The notes beneath the pieces are model-generated. The model made no database searches. It worked only from the letters and a program-made list of their open reading frames with translations, and had not been told where the DNA came from. Shown here piece by piece: positions 45,386 through 54,309 of a stretch of 64,000 nt of DNA. Numbering within the stretch: the first letter of the stretch is position 1; the number at the start of each line of letters is the position of its first letter. The DNA lies in the NCBI RefSeq assembly GCF_014656415.1, contig NZ_BNCJ01000003.1, positions 296,075 to 360,074 of the forward strand, given 5' to 3'. Source of the DNA: Seohaeicola zhoushanensis (GTDB lineage: Bacteria > Pseudomonadota > Alphaproteobacteria > Rhodobacterales > Rhodobacteraceae). Both the position numbers and the translations under genes were made by a program.

Positions 45386-46428
45386 GACCGCGCAAAGGCC
45401 TCCAGCAGCGCCTCCTCGCAGATCTCCTCCTGCCGCCGCCGCACCCGGCGCGGCACGTTCGGGGCCTTCGCGGCCTCGGACAGGGTCGCGCCATGGGCCG
45501 CGAAAAACACCTGCATCACACGCTCGACCGCCGCCGCGCTCACGCTGCGCAGGTTCGCCTCATAGCTCGCCGCGCCGAAAGGAAGCCCCGCAACCAGTTC
45601 ATAAGAGGGGAAATAATCGACCCATTCGTGCCGCTCGGCCAGCTCCCCCGCCACCGCGCGCAGCACCGCCTTCGACCAGGTCGTCGCCGTCAGCACATGC
45701 TGGCCCGAGGCCGTCGCCGTCAGCGGCACCGGCGAGACCGTCAGGATCACCCGCAACGCCGGACGCCGCGCGCGCAGCCGCGCCAGCGCCGCCTCCAGGT
45801 CGGCCATGACCTCGGCGTGGGTCTGGTTCAGGAAACGATGGCGCTCGGGGTCGAAGGTGCCGGCGATCACCCCCGGCGCGGTTGGGAAGACCAGGCCGGT
45901 GCGCGCGTCCTCCCAGGTCTCGGTCAGGCCCAGCGTGAAGATCAGCACATCGGCCTCGGCCAGCAACCCCGCGACCGCCTGCAGATGCTCGGCGCGATGG
46001 GCGATGACCTCCTCGGGGCTACCCAGCCCCTCGGGTTCGACACCGGGCCGCAGCGCGTCGTAGAAGCGCCCGTCGCGCTCCCAGACCGCGCCCTCGTGCT
46101 GGCGGGCCGTCTCGGCATCCTCGATCAGCTGGCGCAGCTGGCGCGCGGTGTAGATATTGCCGTAACGTGCGGAATAAAGCCCGTAGCCGAAGCGCCGCGC
46201 CACCGCCTCGGCCATGCCCTTCGGCGCGGGTTCGGCCTGGGCCAGCGTCAGGGTCGAGCGTTCAAGATAGCGCGAGATATTCTGCGCGAAGCAGCTGCCG
46301 GCGGTGACCACCTTCTCGCCCGGCGCGATCCGGGCCTTGGGCAGATGGATCTCTTCGATCCGGAACTCCGCATCCTCGCGGCAGAGCTTCCAGAAGGCAG
46401 AGGGCGGCAGGTCGGAATAGGGCATCAC
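45382..46428 (-). CDS. GSCFA-domain protein
   Basis: A 348-residue cytoplasmic protein with the name-giving GSCFA motif at residues 44-48 (VVTAGSCFAQNISRYL) and the family blocks FGYGLYSARYGNIYT and LGLTETW. GSCFA belongs to the SGNH superfamily and often occurs beside polysaccharide genes; its reaction is unknown. The double start MM lets translation begin at 46428 or 46425. It is the first gene of the unit that continues into the SGNH-like gene by a 4-bp overlap. Confidence 0.88.
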   Translation of the reverse strand: MMPYSDLPPSAFWKLCREDAEFRIEEIHLPKARIAPGEKVVTAGSCFAQNISRYLERSTLTLAQAEPAPKGMAEAVARRFGYGLYSARYGNIYTARQLRQLIEDAETARQHEGAVWERDGRFYDALRPGVEPEGLGSPEEVIAHRAEHLQAVAGLLAEADVLIFTLGLTETWEDARTGLVFPTAPGVIAGTFDPERHRFLNQTHAEVMADLEAALARLRARRPALRVILTVSPVPLTATASGQHVLTATTWSKAVLRAVAGELAERHEWVDYFPSYELVAGLPFGAASYEANLRSVSAAAVERVMQVFFAAHGATLSEAAKAPNVPRRVRRRQEEICEEALLEAFARS

Positions 46429-46620
46429 GGGGCCTCGGGGCGCGGGTCACCGGGATAGTGCACGGAAATGAAGCCGAGATGAACCGCCTTGCGCGCACCC
46501 GCGGTCCGGCGTGTCCGCCAGGGCGCATCGGCGCGCCAAACTCGGGGCTTTCAGGGCGGAAAAACCTGGGCGAAAAAGGTCACTCCGATTTTTCCAATAG
46601 ATTACAATGACCTGAGAAGT

Positions 46621-46634
46621 GTCCTAGCTAGGAC
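46621..46634. repeat. 14-bp perfect palindrome at the DUF815 stop codon
   Basis: GTCCTAGCTAGGAC overlaps the last codons and stop of the DUF815 ATPase gene (stop at 46628-46630). As RNA it has almost no loop, so it is not a good terminator. The rest of the 192-bp gap up to the GSCFA gene shows only an AT-richer patch (46585-46611). Confidence 0.45.
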
Positions 46635-47476
46635 GCCCCCTCCAACCGCACGCCATGCCGCCCGGCAAGGTCGGTGAAGAACTGCCAGGCCACCCGGCCC
46701 GACCGCGACCCGCGCGTCGCCTGCCACTCGATCGCCTCGGCCCGCAGAACCTCGGGATCGACCGTTACGCCATAGGCTTCGCAATAGCGCCCGATCATCG
46801 CCAGGTAGTCGTCCTGGGTGCAGGGATGGAACCCCAGCCAGAGCCCGAAACGGTCGGACAGAGAAACCTTCTCCTCCACCGCCTCGCTCGGGTTGATCGC
46901 CGAGGAGCGCTCGTTCTCGATCATGTCCCGCGGCATCAGGTGCCGCCGGTTCGAGGTGGCATAAAGCACCACGTTCTCCGGCCGCCCCTCGATCCCGCCG
47001 TCCAGCACCGCCTTCAGGCTCTTGTAATGCTGGTCGTCATGGCTGAACGACAGGTCGTCGCAGAACAGCAGGAACCGATAGGGCGCGCCGCGCAGGTGGC
47101 CCAGCAGGCGGCCCACCGAGGGCAGGTCCTCGCGCTGCAGTTCCACCAGCTTCAGCGCCGGCTGCTCGGCCTCGACCTCGGCATGGATCGCCTTCACCAG
47201 GCTCGACTTGCCCATCCCGCGCGAGCCCCAGAGCAGCGCGTTGTTGGCCCCAAAGCCGGCGGCAAAGCGGCGGGTGTTCTCCAGCAGCGTGTCCCTTGCC
47301 CGGTCGATGCCGACCAGCAGGCCCAGCCCCACCCGGTTCACCCGCGCCACCGGCTCCAGCCGGTCCGGGCCGACGTGCCACACAAAGGCCGGCGCCACCG
47401 AGAAGTCAGGGGCCGGGAGCGGCGCCGGAGCCATCCGCTCCAGCGCCGCCGCGATACGTTCCATCGGATCAGTCAT
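46628..47476 (-). CDS. DUF815 AAA-type ATP-binding protein
   Basis: A 282-residue P-loop ATPase of the DUF815 family. Walker A is GSRGMGKSS (84-92) and Walker B FLLFCDDLSF (135-144); the sensor-1-like ATSNRRHLMPRDM follows. The start ATG overlaps the tatC stop (ATGA), so it is part of the tat transcript. Its function is unknown in the family; placement after tatC recurs in alphaproteobacteria in my recollection, which suggests a link to membrane or export quality control. Confidence 0.88.
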   Translation of the reverse strand: MTDPMERIAAALERMAPAPLPAPDFSVAPAFVWHVGPDRLEPVARVNRVGLGLLVGIDRARDTLLENTRRFAAGFGANNALLWGSRGMGKSSLVKAIHAEVEAEQPALKLVELQREDLPSVGRLLGHLRGAPYRFLLFCDDLSFSHDDQHYKSLKAVLDGGIEGRPENVVLYATSNRRHLMPRDMIENERSSAINPSEAVEEKVSLSDRFGLWLGFHPCTQDDYLAMIGRYCEAYGVTVDPEVLRAEAIEWQATRGSRSGRVAWQFFTDLAGRHGVRLEGAS

Positions 47477-48426
47477 GGTTTTCCGTCTTCGTCGAATTCT
47501 TTCAGCAGCGGGTCGTCTGCCTCTTCCTCGGGATCGTCGAACAGGCTCTCGTCGTCGCCAATCACGCCCTCGGCGCGGGCCTCCTCGTCCTTCTTCTTCT
47601 CGACCCAGGCGACCAGGAAGATGGAGATCTCGTAAAGGCCATAGACCACCGTGAAGAGGATCAGCTGCGTCGTCACATCCGGCGGCGTCACCAGCGCGGC
47701 CACCACCAGAATGCCGACGATGGCGTATTTGCGCACGCCCCGCAGGCCCCGCGACGAGGCCAGCCCGGCCTTGCCCATCAGCGTCAGCAGCACCGGCAGC
47801 TGGAAGCACAGCCCGAAGGCGACGATGAACTTGAGCGTCAGGTCCAGCGACTCGTTCACCTTGCCGAAGAAGGTGATCTTGATGCCCTGGCTCGCCACTT
47901 CCGCCGCCGGCACCGCATCCGCCGCGCCCGCCAGCCGCGCCAGCGTTCCGCTCAGCAGCGAGGGAAAGTCGACGAAGCCCAGGAAGAACTGCATCGCCAG
48001 CGGCGTCACCACGAACTGGGCAAAGGACGCGCCCAGCAGGAACATCACCGGCGAGGCGATCAGGAAGGGCAGGAAGGCGTTCTTCTCGGTCTTGTAGAGC
48101 CCCGGCGCCACGAAGCGCCAGAGCTGGTACGAGATCACCGGGAAGGCCAGGATGAACCCGAAGACCATCGAGATGCGGAACAGCGTGAACAGGTATTCCT
48201 GCGGCGAGGTATACTGCATCGTCGGCGAGGGATCCCCCAGCGCCCGCAGGGTCTGTTCGATCGGCCCCAGCAGGAACTGCAGGATCGGCTCGGCCACCAC
48301 GAAGGCGACGATGATGCCGGCCACGAAGGCGAGAACGGCCCAGATGATCCGGGTCCGCAGCTCGGCCAGGTGCTCGATCAGCGGCGCGGCGCTGTCGTCG
48401 ATCTCGTCGTCGGCGCGTGCGGTCAT
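47473..48426 (-). CDS. tatC: Sec-independent protein translocase subunit TatC
   Basis: A six-helix inner-membrane receptor for twin-arginine signal peptides. It has 317 residues, longer than the E. coli protein because of an insert around residues 155-175 ([19 protein letters not shown]) and an acidic C-terminal tail. Family motifs [14 protein letters not shown] at the N-terminus and [23 protein letters not shown] are visible. Its start overlaps the tatB stop by 4 bp, giving the order tatA-tatB-tatC-DUF815. Confidence 0.97.
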   Translation of the reverse strand: MTARADDEIDDSAAPLIEHLAELRTRIIWAVLAFVAGIIVAFVVAEPILQFLLGPIEQTLRALGDPSPTMQYTSPQEYLFTLFRISMVFGFILAFPVISYQLWRFVAPGLYKTEKNAFLPFLIASPVMFLLGASFAQFVVTPLAMQFFLGFVDFPSLLSGTLARLAGAADAVPAAEVASQGIKITFFGKVNESLDLTLKFIVAFGLCFQLPVLLTLMGKAGLASSRGLRGVRKYAIVGILVVAALVTPPDVTTQLILFTVVYGLYEISIFLVAWVEKKKDEEARAEGVIGDDESLFDDPEEEADDPLLKEFDEDGKP

Positions 48427-48905
48427 GACTTGGCCTCGGGGGTCTTGTTCAGGTCGGCCTCCATCTCCTCGGCCTGCTTCAGCGCCTCGGCGGCCTCGCG
48501 CGCCTTGCGCTCGGCCGCGGCGCGGGCGGTGGCGGCCTGGATCTTCTTGGCGGATTCGGCACGCTCGGCGGCCAGCTTGCCAGTCTCGCTGTCCGGGTCG
48601 ATCTTCGGCTTGGGCTTGTCGGACGTGATGTCGAAACTCTTCGTCACGTCCCGCGCCGCATCGCGCACCCCATCCAGCGCCGACCCCAGCGGGTTCGTCG
48701 CGGTCTTGAGCGTCTTGGTCACATCCTTGACGCCCGCTTCATCCGCGGCGTCGTTCATCGCGCGGCTGAATTCGCGCGCCATGCCCTTGGCCTTGCCGAC
48801 GAACCGCCCGACATTGCGGAACAGCACCGGCAGGTCCTTGGGGCCGACGACGATCAGCGCCACCACGCCGATCACCAGCAGCTCGCTCCACCCGAGGTCG
48901 AACAT
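48423..48905 (-). CDS. tatB: Sec-independent protein translocase subunit TatB
   Basis: A 160-residue single-span protein with the TatB N-terminus [26 protein letters not shown] (shown from its two ends), an amphipathic helix after the membrane segment and a long charged, alanine-rich coiled tail. It forms the substrate-receptor complex with TatC. It lies 6 bp downstream of tatA and overlaps tatC. Confidence 0.95.
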   Translation of the reverse strand: MFDLGWSELLVIGVVALIVVGPKDLPVLFRNVGRFVGKAKGMAREFSRAMNDAADEAGVKDVTKTLKTATNPLGSALDGVRDAARDVTKSFDITSDKPKPKIDPDSETGKLAAERAESAKKIQAATARAAAERKAREAAEALKQAEEMEADLNKTPEAKS

Positions 48906-48911
48906 CCGGGA

Positions 48912-49124
48912 TCAGGCCTTGTCCTTGTCGGCCTGCGGCGTGACGTCCTTGGCGGCGGCCGCCTCGTCTTCCAGCTCCTTGGTCGAATCGTTCACGCCCT
49001 TCTTGAAGGCGGTGATGCCCTTGCCGACTTCGCCCATGAGCGAGCTGATCTTGCCGCGCCCGAACAGAACCAGCACCACGACCGCGATCAGCAGAAGGCC
49101 CGGAAGCCCGATATTGTTCAGCAT
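48912..49124 (-). CDS. tatA: Sec-independent protein translocase subunit TatA
   Basis: A 70-residue pore-forming subunit: membrane helix [18 protein letters not shown], the hinge [17 protein letters not shown] and a polar tail. The in-frame extension up to 49289 is rejected because MLNNIGLPG is the natural start. It opens the tatABC-DUF815 unit and is divergent from a WYL-type regulator gene. Confidence 0.95.
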   Translation of the reverse strand: MLNNIGLPGLLLIAVVVLVLFGRGKISSLMGEVGKGITAFKKGVNDSTKELEDEAAAAKDVTPQADKDKA

Positions 49125-49280
49125 TGTCTCTCTCCTCGTCAGAGTGGGCCGCGCCGCGATGGCACGGCGGAATTTGTGCTTTCGTCTTACGGCAGGCCGC
49201 CGGCCGCCGAAAAGCGCCGAGGCCCCCTTCCGCAGGCTCCCGGACCTCGATTTCGCGCCTCTCCCGAGCCAACCGTCAAC

Positions 49281-49302
49281 AACTGACATGATTTTGGCAG
49301 TT
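49281..49302. promoter_or_regulatory. Inverted repeat AACTGACA-N6-TGGCAGTT, likely regulator site
   Basis: An 8-6-8 dyad with one mismatched pair lies 41 bp before the WYL-type regulator gene and 157 bp upstream of tatA. Autoregulation by the YafY-like protein is the simplest reading. Confidence 0.45.
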
Positions 49303-49342
49303 ACTCTCGACTTTCGCCGCGCCGCGTGGCATCCCGGTTCCC

Positions 49343-49987
49343 ATGTCCCGCGCCGATCGCCTGTTCGACCTGCACGCCGTCCTGCGCGACGGTGAGATGC
49401 ACACCGCCGCAGATCTCGCCCGCCGACTCGGCGTGGCGCAGCGGACGATATACCGCGACATGGAGGCGCTGGCCGCCTCGGGCGTGCCCGTGGTCGGCAC
49501 CCGCGGCACCGGCTATCGCCTTGCCCGGCTGATCGCCCTGCCGCCGCTGCTGCTGACCGAGGCCGAGGCCGAGGCGCTGAACCTCGGCGTGCTGATCGTG
49601 GCCGAGACCACCGACCCCGAGCTGCACGCCGCCGCCACCGCTCTGGCGGAAAAGCTCGACGCCGCCCTTCCCGAGGATGCGCCAGCCCCCGCCTGGCTGA
49701 CCGCCCATCACGCGCGTGCCAGCGCCGCGCGGGGGTTCTCGCATATCCCGGTGCTGCGCAGCGCCATTCGCAGCCGCCAGAAGCTGCGCCTTGATCTTCC
49801 CGGCGAAACCGAGGTGGTGCGCCCTCTGGCGCTGGAGAACTGGGCGCGGCACTGGGTGCTGACCGCCTGGAGCGAGACCTCGGGCCAGTTCACCCGCATC
49901 CGCGCCGACCTGATCGACACGGCAACCGCCCTGCCCGAACTCTTCGTGGATGAAGCCGGCAAACGGCTGGAAGACGCCGCCTTCTAG
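49343..49987 (+). CDS. YafY-type HTH/WYL-domain transcriptional regulator
   Basis: A 214-residue regulator. An N-terminal HTH_11-type winged helix (residues 3-58, [21 protein letters not shown] then [17 protein letters not shown]) is followed by a short WYL-like ligand domain from about residue 135 ([10 protein letters not shown]). WYL proteins sense nucleic-acid or small ligands. The sequence [10 protein letters not shown] is typical of the YafY group. The ATG at 49343 begins [10 protein letters not shown]. Its last bases overlap the end of the convergent ABC ATPase gene by three or four bases. Confidence 0.88.
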   Translation: MSRADRLFDLHAVLRDGEMHTAADLARRLGVAQRTIYRDMEALAASGVPVVGTRGTGYRLARLIALPPLLLTEAEAEALNLGVLIVAETTDPELHAAATALAEKLDAALPEDAPAPAWLTAHHARASAARGFSHIPVLRSAIRSRQKLRLDLPGETEVVRPLALENWARHWVLTAWSETSGQFTRIRADLIDTATALPELFVDEAGKRLEDAAF

Positions 49988-51129
49988 GGGTGCTTCACCG
50001 CCGGGAAGACAAAGCAACGGTCGCGCGGGATGGTCAGCCACATGACCTTGCCGGCGCTTGGCAGGAAGACGTTGGGCACCGTCGCCTTGAGGACCGAGCC
50101 GTCGTAATCCATCCGAAACTCGACCAGCGATTCATGCCCCAGAAAGCGCGCGCGCAGCACCGTGCCCCGCGCCGCCACGCCGTCGCGCGGCGTCGGCAAC
50201 GGGCCGGAGCCCTGCCGGTCAAAGTCGATCCGCACGTGCTGCGGGCGGAAGACGATGTCGACCTCGGTGCCGTCGGCGATGCCGGGCGCAAGGAAGCGGC
50301 CGAAGGGCGTATTCGCCAGCGCGCCGTTGACAGTGGCCTGCAAGACATTGGCATCACTGAAGAAAGAAACCGTCGCGCGGTCGACCGGCCGGGTATAGAC
50401 GTTATAGGGCGCGCCCTGCTGCACGATCTTGCCGTTGCGCATCAGCGCGATCTCGTCGCCCATGCGCATCGCCTCTTCCGGCTCGTGCGTCACCAGCAGG
50501 ACGGCGGTGTCCTCTTCCTTGAGCAGCGTCAGCGTATGGTCGCGGATGCCGTCGCGCAGGCGGTTGTCCAGCCCGCTGAAGGGTTCGTCCATCAGCATGA
50601 TCCGGGGCCGCGGCGCCAGCGCGCGGGCCAGCGCGACGCGCTGCTGCTCGCCCCCCGAAAGCTGATGGGGAAAACTGTCGATATGGCGCGACATGTCGAC
50701 CCGGTGCAGCAGTTCCTCGACCCGCGCCCGCTTCTCCTCGGCGCTGCCCGAAAGGCCGAAGGCCACGTTGCGAGCGACCGAGAGGTGCGGGAAGAGCGCG
50801 AAGTCCTGGAACATCAGCCCGATGCCACGCCGTTCGGGCGGGACGCGGAAGATCGTGTTGCAGACCAGCTCGCCATCGGCCCAGATCTCGCCGCTGTCCT
50901 GCATCTCCACCCCGGCGATCATCCGCAGCGTGGTGGACTTGCCGCAGCCCGAGGGGCCCAGCAGGCAGGTCACCTGCCCCGGCATGATCGTGAGCGACAC
51001 GTCATCGACCACCCGCCGCCCCTCGAAGGCGCGGACGAGGTTGCGGATCTCCAGCCGTGGGACGGGGGATGCGGCAGTGGTCAAGGGGTCTCGGGCCTCG
51101 CAGTTTTCCCGATCAAAACCATCGGGCAT
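49984..51129 (-). CDS. ABC transporter ATP-binding protein of the Fe3+/polyamine type (no permease nearby)
   Basis: A 381-residue ATPase with Walker A GPSGCGKST (58-66), the signature LSGGEQQRVALARAL, Walker B IMLMDEPFSGLD and the switch histidine in LLVTHEPEEA. A C-terminal TOBE domain covers the last 110 residues. It resembles FbpC/PotA-type ATPases. No permease or binding protein is adjacent, so its partners lie elsewhere. The ATG at 51129 (MPDGFDRENCEARD) is used because longer versions would overlap the AlkD-like gene; a TTG at 51084 is possible. Confidence 0.85.
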   Translation of the reverse strand: MPDGFDRENCEARDPLTTAASPVPRLEIRNLVRAFEGRRVVDDVSLTIMPGQVTCLLGPSGCGKSTTLRMIAGVEMQDSGEIWADGELVCNTIFRVPPERRGIGLMFQDFALFPHLSVARNVAFGLSGSAEEKRARVEELLHRVDMSRHIDSFPHQLSGGEQQRVALARALAPRPRIMLMDEPFSGLDNRLRDGIRDHTLTLLKEEDTAVLLVTHEPEEAMRMGDEIALMRNGKIVQQGAPYNVYTRPVDRATVSFFSDANVLQATVNGALANTPFGRFLAPGIADGTEVDIVFRPQHVRIDFDRQGSGPLPTPRDGVAARGTVLRARFLGHESLVEFRMDYDGSVLKATVPNVFLPSAGKVMWLTIPRDRCFVFPAVKHP

Positions 51130-51169
51130 GGGCCGAGGAGATAGCAACCCCGACCCACCGGCGCAAGGC

Positions 51170-52279
51170 TCAGGGAATGAGGTCGAATGCCGCTTCGGCC
51201 CGGACCGTGCCGTTGACCTGCAGTTCCACCCGATGCCGGCCCGGATGCAGCGTAAAGGTCGTGGCATCGCCCTTCAGCGGGTGGCGCTTGGCCAGCACCA
51301 GCGGCAGGCCCGGCACGGTCACGGATTGCTTCAACTTGAACACCTTGCGCCGCGTCTTCCCGTCCGGCCGGGCGAAATGCAGCACATAGTCTACCAGCAC
51401 AGGCTGCGCGGTGGGGCTGGCCAGTTCGCAGGTGATTTCCAGCGCATCGCCGATGCGCAGCGTGTCGCTGCCCAGATCCAGCCGGCAGTCGAGGTCGCCT
51501 CCGGCGGCGAAGCCCAGCATCGCCAGCGCCCGCGGGTGGCCCTCCTTGACCAGCCCGCGCAGGGCATGGCGGGTCATCCAGTCGAGTTCCGCCGCCTCCT
51601 GCCGCGCCTCGGCCCGCCAGGCGGCAAGCTGGTCCATCGCCAGATCGGGCGCCTTTTTGGCGATATCGTTCAAATGGTTGGCGACCGATCTTGTGACGAA
51701 GCGCGCCGGGTCGCCATGCAGCGCGTCGAGCAGCGGCAGCGGCGCGGAGATATCGAGCCCGATCCCCATGCCCCAGGGCAGCCGCGGCCGCGTGCCCTCG
51801 CTGACCAGCCGGCGGACGTGGTAGTGTTCGTGCCGCGCCCAACCCGCCATGCGGCGCAAGGTGATCTCGGGCCAGCGGTTCAGGAAGGGCCGGATCGCGT
51901 ATTCCATCGAGAACCGCTGCGTCAGCTCTGCCAGCAGGTCGAGCGACAGCTCGGGGTGCGCTTCGAGCCCCAGCGCCACCACCGCCTCGCCCAGCGGGGC
52001 GATGATGAAATCGCCGAAGTCGTCGTCGCGCCGCGACGGGTCCAGCGGCGGCGGCAGCGCCGCCAGCAGATGCGGCGCCGCCTCGGGCAGCTCTGGCGGC
52101 AGCCGCTCCACCAGGCAACGGGCTATCCAGTCGATCCGCTGCTTCAGCTCCAGCTCGGGCAGCCGCGCCATCACGGCCGCCTCGAATTCGGCGCCGTCCA
52201 GCGCGGCGAAGCGCCCCGCCAGCCAGCGCACCTTGTCGCGGTTGAACAGCTGATCCTTCAGCGAATAGCCCGAAGCCAT
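51170..52279 (-). CDS. AlkD-like DNA alkylation repair protein
   Basis: A 369-residue HEAT-repeat protein of the AlkD/AlkC group, in which such a scaffold excises alkylated bases without base flipping. Helical repeats fill residues 1-250 (MAGWARHEHYHVRRLVSEGTRPR is a characteristic stretch). The last 110 residues look like an immunoglobulin-like beta domain (LRIGDALEITCEL, LHPGRHRVELQVNGT), a known AlkC-type addition. The ATG at 52279 nearly abuts the stop of the upstream SDR gene, so they are cotranscribed. Confidence 0.82.
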   Translation of the reverse strand: MASGYSLKDQLFNRDKVRWLAGRFAALDGAEFEAAVMARLPELELKQRIDWIARCLVERLPPELPEAAPHLLAALPPPLDPSRRDDDFGDFIIAPLGEAVVALGLEAHPELSLDLLAELTQRFSMEYAIRPFLNRWPEITLRRMAGWARHEHYHVRRLVSEGTRPRLPWGMGIGLDISAPLPLLDALHGDPARFVTRSVANHLNDIAKKAPDLAMDQLAAWRAEARQEAAELDWMTRHALRGLVKEGHPRALAMLGFAAGGDLDCRLDLGSDTLRIGDALEITCELASPTAQPVLVDYVLHFARPDGKTRRKVFKLKQSVTVPGLPLVLAKRHPLKGDATTFTLHPGRHRVELQVNGTVRAEAAFDLIP

Positions 52280-52280
52280 G

Positions 52281-53060
52281 TCACATCGTCAGGTTGGTTG
52301 CGCCGCCGTCCAGCAGCAGGTTCTGGCCGATGATGAACCCGGCGTGCTGCGAGCAGAGGAAGGCGCAGGCCTTGCCGAACTCCTCGCGGGTGCCATAGCG
52401 CCGCGCCGGAATGGTCGCCTCGCGCTGCGCCTTGGCCTCTTCCATCGAGATGTTCTGCGCCCGGCTCACCCCGCCGTCGAGCGAGATCGCCCGGTCGGTC
52501 GCATGGATACCCGGCAGCAGGTTGTTGATGACCACGCCATGCGGCGCGACCTGGCGCGAGGTGCCGGCGACATAGCCGGTCAGCCCGGTGCGCGCGGCGT
52601 TCGACAGCCCCAAGACGCCGATGGGCGCCCGCACCGACTGGCTGGTGATATTGACCACCCGGCCCCAGCCCTTGGCCATCATGCCGGGCAGCAGCGCCTT
52701 CATCAGCGCGATGGGGGTGAGCATGTTCGCGTCCAGCGCCTTGATGAAATCCTCGCGGTCCCAGTCGCTCCACATGCCCGGCGGCGGGCCGCCGGCGTTG
52801 GTCACCAGGATGTCGACGTCGCCCGCCTTGGCCAGCACCTCGGCCTGCCCCTCGGGCGTGGTCACGTCGCAGGCCACCGTCTCGACGGTGACACCATAGC
52901 GCTCGCGGATCGCCGCGGCCGATGCCTCCAGCGCCTCGGCGCCGCGGGCGTTCATCACCAGGTTCACCCCCTCGGCGGCCAGCGCCTCGGCGCAGCCCAG
53001 GCCCAGCCCCTTGCTCGAGGCGCAGACCAGCGCCCGCTTGCCAGCGATTCCCAAATCCAT
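52281..53060 (-). CDS. Divergent SDR-family protein lacking the YxxxK motif
   Basis: A 259-residue protein with a classical SDR cofactor end (KRALVCASSKGLGLG) and NAG-type motif (VTNAGGPPPG). In place of the catalytic Tyr-x3-Lys it reads VLGLSNAARTGLTGY, so Tyr and Lys are both missing although the Ser of the NITSQS strand is kept. Such divergent members are annotated as oxidoreductases by similarity; whether they catalyse a redox reaction is unclear. It lies upstream of the AlkD-like gene by 1 bp and is divergent from the Hint protein gene. The ATG at 53060 is the natural start. Confidence 0.8.
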   Translation of the reverse strand: MDLGIAGKRALVCASSKGLGLGCAEALAAEGVNLVMNARGAEALEASAAAIRERYGVTVETVACDVTTPEGQAEVLAKAGDVDILVTNAGGPPPGMWSDWDREDFIKALDANMLTPIALMKALLPGMMAKGWGRVVNITSQSVRAPIGVLGLSNAARTGLTGYVAGTSRQVAPHGVVINNLLPGIHATDRAISLDGGVSRAQNISMEEAKAQREATIPARRYGTREEFGKACAFLCSQHAGFIIGQNLLLDGGATNLTM

Positions 53061-53128
53061 GTCATGTCTCCCAAGATTGCCAAGGGATCCGGCCTGCCTG
53101 GCAAGGCCACCCGCCTTGCGCTGCGGAT

Positions 53129-53157
53129 TTGACCGAACCCCGCCACATTTCTACGTT
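53129..53157 (+). promoter_or_regulatory. Candidate sigma-70 promoter of the Hint protein gene
   Basis: TTGACC (53129-53134), a 17-bp spacer and TACGTT (53152-53157) lie about 60 bp before the GTG start. The -35 matches 5 of 6 consensus bases, the -10 only three. Confidence 0.45.
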
Positions 53158-53218
53158 AAAGGGATGACGGGCCGGTGCAACCCGCCCGCCCCCGGAATCT
53201 GTTCGAGGTCGTGAAACC

Positions 53219-54214
53219 GTGAGTGCCGAAAGCCAGGTCCAGAACATCCTCGCGCTGCGCGCCGCCGATGTGCGCGTCAGCGACGGCGTGAACCTGGGCG
53301 ATGCGCTTTCGATCCTCGACGAGATCGAGCCCGACGACACCTATCAGCTGACCGAGGGGGCCGAGCCCTGCCGCCTCGCACTCGACATCGCGGCCGAGGG
53401 CGGCATCCGCATCGCCGAGGGCACCGGAGCCGGCCAGCCCGGCGCGGCACTGCATCTCGACGGGGCGTTGGTACTGATGGCCCCGGACGGGCAGACCATG
53501 GACGCCATCGTTCTGGTCGAGGTCGACGGCAATACCGAAATCGCCGCGATCTACCTGCTGCCGCTGGCGCGGCTCGCCCCCCGCGTGGCCTATCGCGTGG
53601 TCTCGAAGGACAGCGCAGCCGCCCACCGCCGCTTTGCCCAGGTGGCCTGCGTCTCGTTCACCCGCGGCACCCGCATCACCATGGCCTCGGGCGCGCAGGT
53701 GCCGATCGAGGACCTGCGCATCGGTGACCGGGTGCTGACCCGCGACGATGGTGCCCGCGAGGTGCGCTGGATCGGCCAGAGCACCCTGCGGGCCAGCGGC
53801 GATTTCGCCCCGGTGACGATCCGCGCCGGCGCGCTCAACAACGAGAACGACCTGGTGGTCAGCCCGCACCACCGCCTCTTCGTCTACCAGCGCACCGACC
53901 GCATCGGCGCCGGCAAGGCCGAGCTGCTGGTGCAGGCCCGCCACCTCGTCAACGGCGAGACGGTGACGCGCAGCGATGGCGGCTTCGTCGACTATTTCCA
54001 GATCCTCTTCGATCGCCATCACATCATCTATGCCGAGGGCATCGCCGCGGAATCCACGCTGATCGAGCCGCGCACCCTGCCCGCCCTGCCGCAGGAACTG
54101 CTCGACCGGATGGCCGGTCACCGCAGCGCCCGCGCGCATGGGCTCGACGTGCAGAAGGCGCTGCTCGACCGGCCCGACGCCATCGAGCTGCTGCGCCGCG
54201 CCTCGACCCGCTGA
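53219..54214 (+). CDS. Hint (Hedgehog/intein)-domain protein
   Basis: A 331-residue protein. An N-terminal region of about 140 residues is predicted beta-rich. A Hint module follows, beginning near residue 146 (SFTRGTRI) and including VLTRDDGAREVRWIG and the block-B-like VVSPHHRLFVY. Roseobacter Hint proteins usually begin their module with CFTPGT; here the first residue is Ser146 with a Cys two positions earlier. There is no signal peptide. Self-cleavage or domain release is the family idea, unproven here. The GTG at 53219 is the only good start. Confidence 0.82.
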   Translation: MSAESQVQNILALRAADVRVSDGVNLGDALSILDEIEPDDTYQLTEGAEPCRLALDIAAEGGIRIAEGTGAGQPGAALHLDGALVLMAPDGQTMDAIVLVEVDGNTEIAAIYLLPLARLAPRVAYRVVSKDSAAAHRRFAQVACVSFTRGTRITMASGAQVPIEDLRIGDRVLTRDDGAREVRWIGQSTLRASGDFAPVTIRAGALNNENDLVVSPHHRLFVYQRTDRIGAGKAELLVQARHLVNGETVTRSDGGFVDYFQILFDRHHIIYAEGIAAESTLIEPRTLPALPQELLDRMAGHRSARAHGLDVQKALLDRPDAIELLRRASTR

Positions 54215-54219
54215 CGCAA

Positions 54220-54304
54220 TTCGGCTTCCATTGCATCGCTTCTCGCTGCCTCGACCTTCGGTCGAACGCCAGAAGCGATACGCCTGCCTCCGAGGCAAGC
54301 CGAA
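54220..54304. repeat. Nested palindromes able to form a three-way junction
   Basis: An outer stem TTCGGCTT (54220-54227) with AAGCCGAA (54297-54304) encloses ATCGCTTCT (54235-54243) with AGAAGCGAT (54271-54279). That stem is capped by TCGACC-TTC-GGTCGA (54251-54265). A third hairpin is TGCCTC-C-GAGGCA (54285-54297). It lies in the 95-bp gap between the convergent Hint and SnoaL-like genes, so it may be a two-way terminator or a dispersed structured repeat. Confidence 0.75.
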
Positions 54305-54309
54305 CCGCG

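Noticed and set aside
46489-46677. Small gene on the plus strand between GSCFA and DUF815 genes
   Set aside because: The 62-codon frame runs into the DUF815 gene antisense and has no ribosome site or recognisable product.
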